A program made the position numbers and the translations under genes. Source: Ahaetulla prasina (Eukaryota; Chordata; Lepidosauria; Squamata; Colubridae). From it: a stretch of 64,000 bases of DNA. Position 1 is the first letter of the stretch, and every line of letters begins with the position of its first letter. Positions 61,821 to 64,000 of the stretch are shown one piece after another. The notes beneath the pieces are model-generated. The model was given only the letters and a program-made list of their open reading frames with translations, ran no database searches and was not told the origin of the DNA. The stretch spans positions 33,247,520 through 33,311,519 of the forward strand of contig NC_080546.1 in NCBI RefSeq assembly GCF_028640845.1, read 5' to 3'.

Positions 61821-62910
61821 TTTTAAACGATATTTTCCGTCCAACCCACGCTAACATTTTATAACCCTTTAGATTTATTTTGTTTACGCATGGGATAATC
61901 TTTCAAATCAGATTTTGTAAATTATTAGTAAGACGGTTTTCTCCTTTCTGCCTTGTTTCTTCGGCAATGGTCTTCTCCCTACAAGGTTTGCTACATTTTA
62001 CAAACGGAAAAAGCAATTTAGGAAACTGAAAAGGGAAATACTGTGACTAGCAAGTAATTTTGAATAAAACAACTTTGGGGAGGTTTTGGAAATCATCATT
62101 TTTGATTGTTCTGTCTGAAAAGTTTAGGTATATTATTATAAGTTTTTATAAAAAGAATTGTGGATTTAAAATGTTTTAATGAAATATTTATAGTTCTTTC
62201 TATATTTTTCCACTGCAGTTTTTTTTTTAATTTTTTTAGAAAAAAATCCTAGGAAAGCCTAGGAAATGTGATTGGTGCACCATTTTTTATGCAAGCACTA
62301 AAAATAAAACAAAATCCAACGGTCTTTTTCATATGTAATCCTATAAGAACTTATTTTTCCATAATTTAAAACAAAAAAATCTTTATCAACAAGAGAGTGT
62401 ATAACATGTAATTCTAGATCTGGCAAACTCTATAAAATGCTGCTATGTACATAAAATTCACATTTGAAATATTTTTTTCTGAATTTATAAAAGAATAACT
62501 GTTTGAATAATTGATTTAAAAACAGCTTGCACCACTGCTCCTGTCCTCACTGGCATTACCATGTTATGCTTTTCTGCTGAAATCCAATCATGGCCATTTT
62601 TATTTTCTTACAATTAACAAATTTCATTTTTATTTATGCTTTTCTAACATGCTTCTAAAGAGCATAAACAATGGACTTGAGGCAGGACCTTCTGATTTCT
62701 GAGCCTTCCTGTCATGATATACTAAGAGTATTTTAGGAGGGTGTGTGCCTGTTTCTTTGTGTGTCTACATCTGTTTATTTGTTATTAATCCATTTTCCTA
62801 GTTAAATCTAGTATAGAAAGCTGCTAGGGTAACCATGGGGGTTTCCTAGCCTTTCACACACCACAATTAATTAACTAGCATTAGGTAAATTGACATGACA
62901 TAAATTCTAC

Positions 62911-63030
62911 TAGAATAGAATAGAATAGAAATTTTTATTGGCAAAGTGTGATTGGACACACAAGGAATTTGTCTTGGTGCCTATGCTCTCAGTGTACATA
63001 AAGAAAAAACAAAATATATTTAGAATGAAT
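62911..63030 (-). mobile_element. L3 LINE extreme 3' end with short (AATAG)n
   Basis: AGAATAGAATAGAATAGAAA, then TTTTTATTGGCAAAGTGTGA, then CACAAGGAATTTGTCTTGGT to the end of the conserved terminus near 63003. Severely 5'-truncated (about 80 bp of LINE). Confidence 0.85.
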
Positions 63031-63434
63031 GAATAGAATGAATAGAATCTTTATTGGCCAAATGTGATTGGACACACAAGGAATTTGTCTTGGTGCATAT
63101 GCTCTCAGTGTACATAAAAGAAAAGATACGTTCATCAAGGTACAACATTTACAACACAATTGATGGTCAATATATCAATATAAATCATAAGGATTGCCAG
63201 CAACAAGTTATAGTCATACAGTCATAAATGGAAAGAGATTGGTGATGGGAACTATGAGAAGATTAATAGTAGTGCAGATTCAGTAAATAGTTTGACAGTG
63301 TTGATGGAATTATTTGTTTAGCAGAGTGATGGCCTTTGGGAAAAAACTGTTCTTGTGTCTAGTTGTTCTGGTGTGCAGTGCTCTATAACGTCGTTTTGAG
63401 GGTAGTAGTTGAAACAGTTTATGTCCAGGATGTC
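63031..63434 (-). mobile_element. L3 LINE 3' part, second copy
   Basis: Starts with GAATGAATAGAATGAATAGA (a diverged tail) and ATCTTTATTGGCCAAATGTG. It continues through GAAGATTAATAGTAGTGCAG to GAAACAGTTTATGTCCAGGA and then breaks off at 63434, where another copy begins. Confidence 0.85.
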
Positions 63435-64000
63435 AAGAATCATAAGGCACAACACTTAATGATAGTCATAGGGTACAAATAAGCAATCAGGAAACAATAT
63501 CAATATAAATCATAAGGATTAAAGCAACAAAGTTACAGTCATACAGTCATAAGTGATAGGTGATGGGTGATGGGTGATAGGAACGATAAGAAGATTAATA
63601 GTAGTGCAGACTTAGTAAATAGTTTGACAGTGTTGAAGGAATTATTTGTTTAGTAGAGTGATGGCGTTCGGGGAAAAATTGTTCTTGTGTCTAGTTGTTC
63701 TGGTGTACAGTACTCTATAGCGTTGTTTTGAGGGTAGGAGTTGAAACAGTTTTTGTCCAGGATGTGAGGGGTCTGTAAATATTTTCATAGCCCTCTTCTT
63801 GACTCATGCAGTAGACAGGTCCTCAATGGAAGGCAGGTTGGTAGCAATTGTTTTTTTCTGCAGTTCTGATTATCCTCTGAAATCTGTGTCTGTCTTGTTG
63901 GGTTGCAGAACCAAACCAGACAGTTATAGAGGTGCAGATGACAGACTCAATAATTCCTCTGTAGAACTGGATCAGCAGCTCCTTGGGCAGTTTGAGCTTT
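63435..64000 (-). mobile_element. L3 LINE, third copy, running off the window
   Basis: Restarts in the 3' UTR (CATAAGGCACAACACTTAAT), repeats GTGCAGACTTAGTAAATAGT and GTTTTTGTCCAGGATGTGAG, and enters the ORF2 C-terminal region (complement of KLPKELLIQFY at the very end). Same family as 1-627. Confidence 0.87.

Overview
This is vertebrate, intron-rich, AT-rich nuclear DNA. The repeat content points to a squamate reptile, most likely an advanced (colubroid) snake. The main clues are CR1-like L3 LINEs whose 3' ends run into (AATAG)n microsatellites, a BovB-like RTE LINE, L2/CR1-clade LINEs, tRNA-derived SINEs, and many hAT-type and TA-flanked MITEs. The species is not decidable from the window alone.

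The only functional protein-coding gene I can support is LRBA, on the + strand. Four consecutive internal exons (7062-7202, 8532-8651, 22513-22665, 61270-61437) are all phase 0, have consensus AG/GT borders and no stop codons, and together encode 194 residues of the BEACH domain. The gene enters from the left and leaves on the right, so everything else here is intronic. The introns inside the window are 1.3, 13.9 and 38.6 kb, and the two flanking ones are incomplete.

Layout: 1-7061 is upstream intron (L3 fragment, L2/CR1 tail, a palindromic TA-MITE). 7203-8531 is a short intron with one TA-MITE. 8652-22512 holds an L3 tail with (TTCTA)n, a probable solo LTR, several hAT elements with readable 8-bp duplications (one 1.5 kb long), and a 2.2-kb tandem array that looks Penelope-like. 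22666-61269 is a 38.6-kb intron. It contains a 1.65-kb TA-flanked transposon carrying a broken copy of the developmental gene FIBIN, a triple-nested MITE/L3/hAT, an onion of nested LINEs and SINEs from 40.3 to 46.9 kb, a near-perfect 43-bp inverted repeat at 50.25 kb, a CR1-type LINE with an internal deletion at 58-59 kb, and TE-poor stretches (about 34-37.8 and 50.9-57.4 kb) that could hold conserved regulatory DNA. 61438-64000 is downstream intron with a hAT MITE and stacked L3 copies.

The least expected item is the FIBIN-derived pseudogene inside the DNA transposon, which looks like a vertebrate case of gene-fragment capture by a cut-and-paste element.
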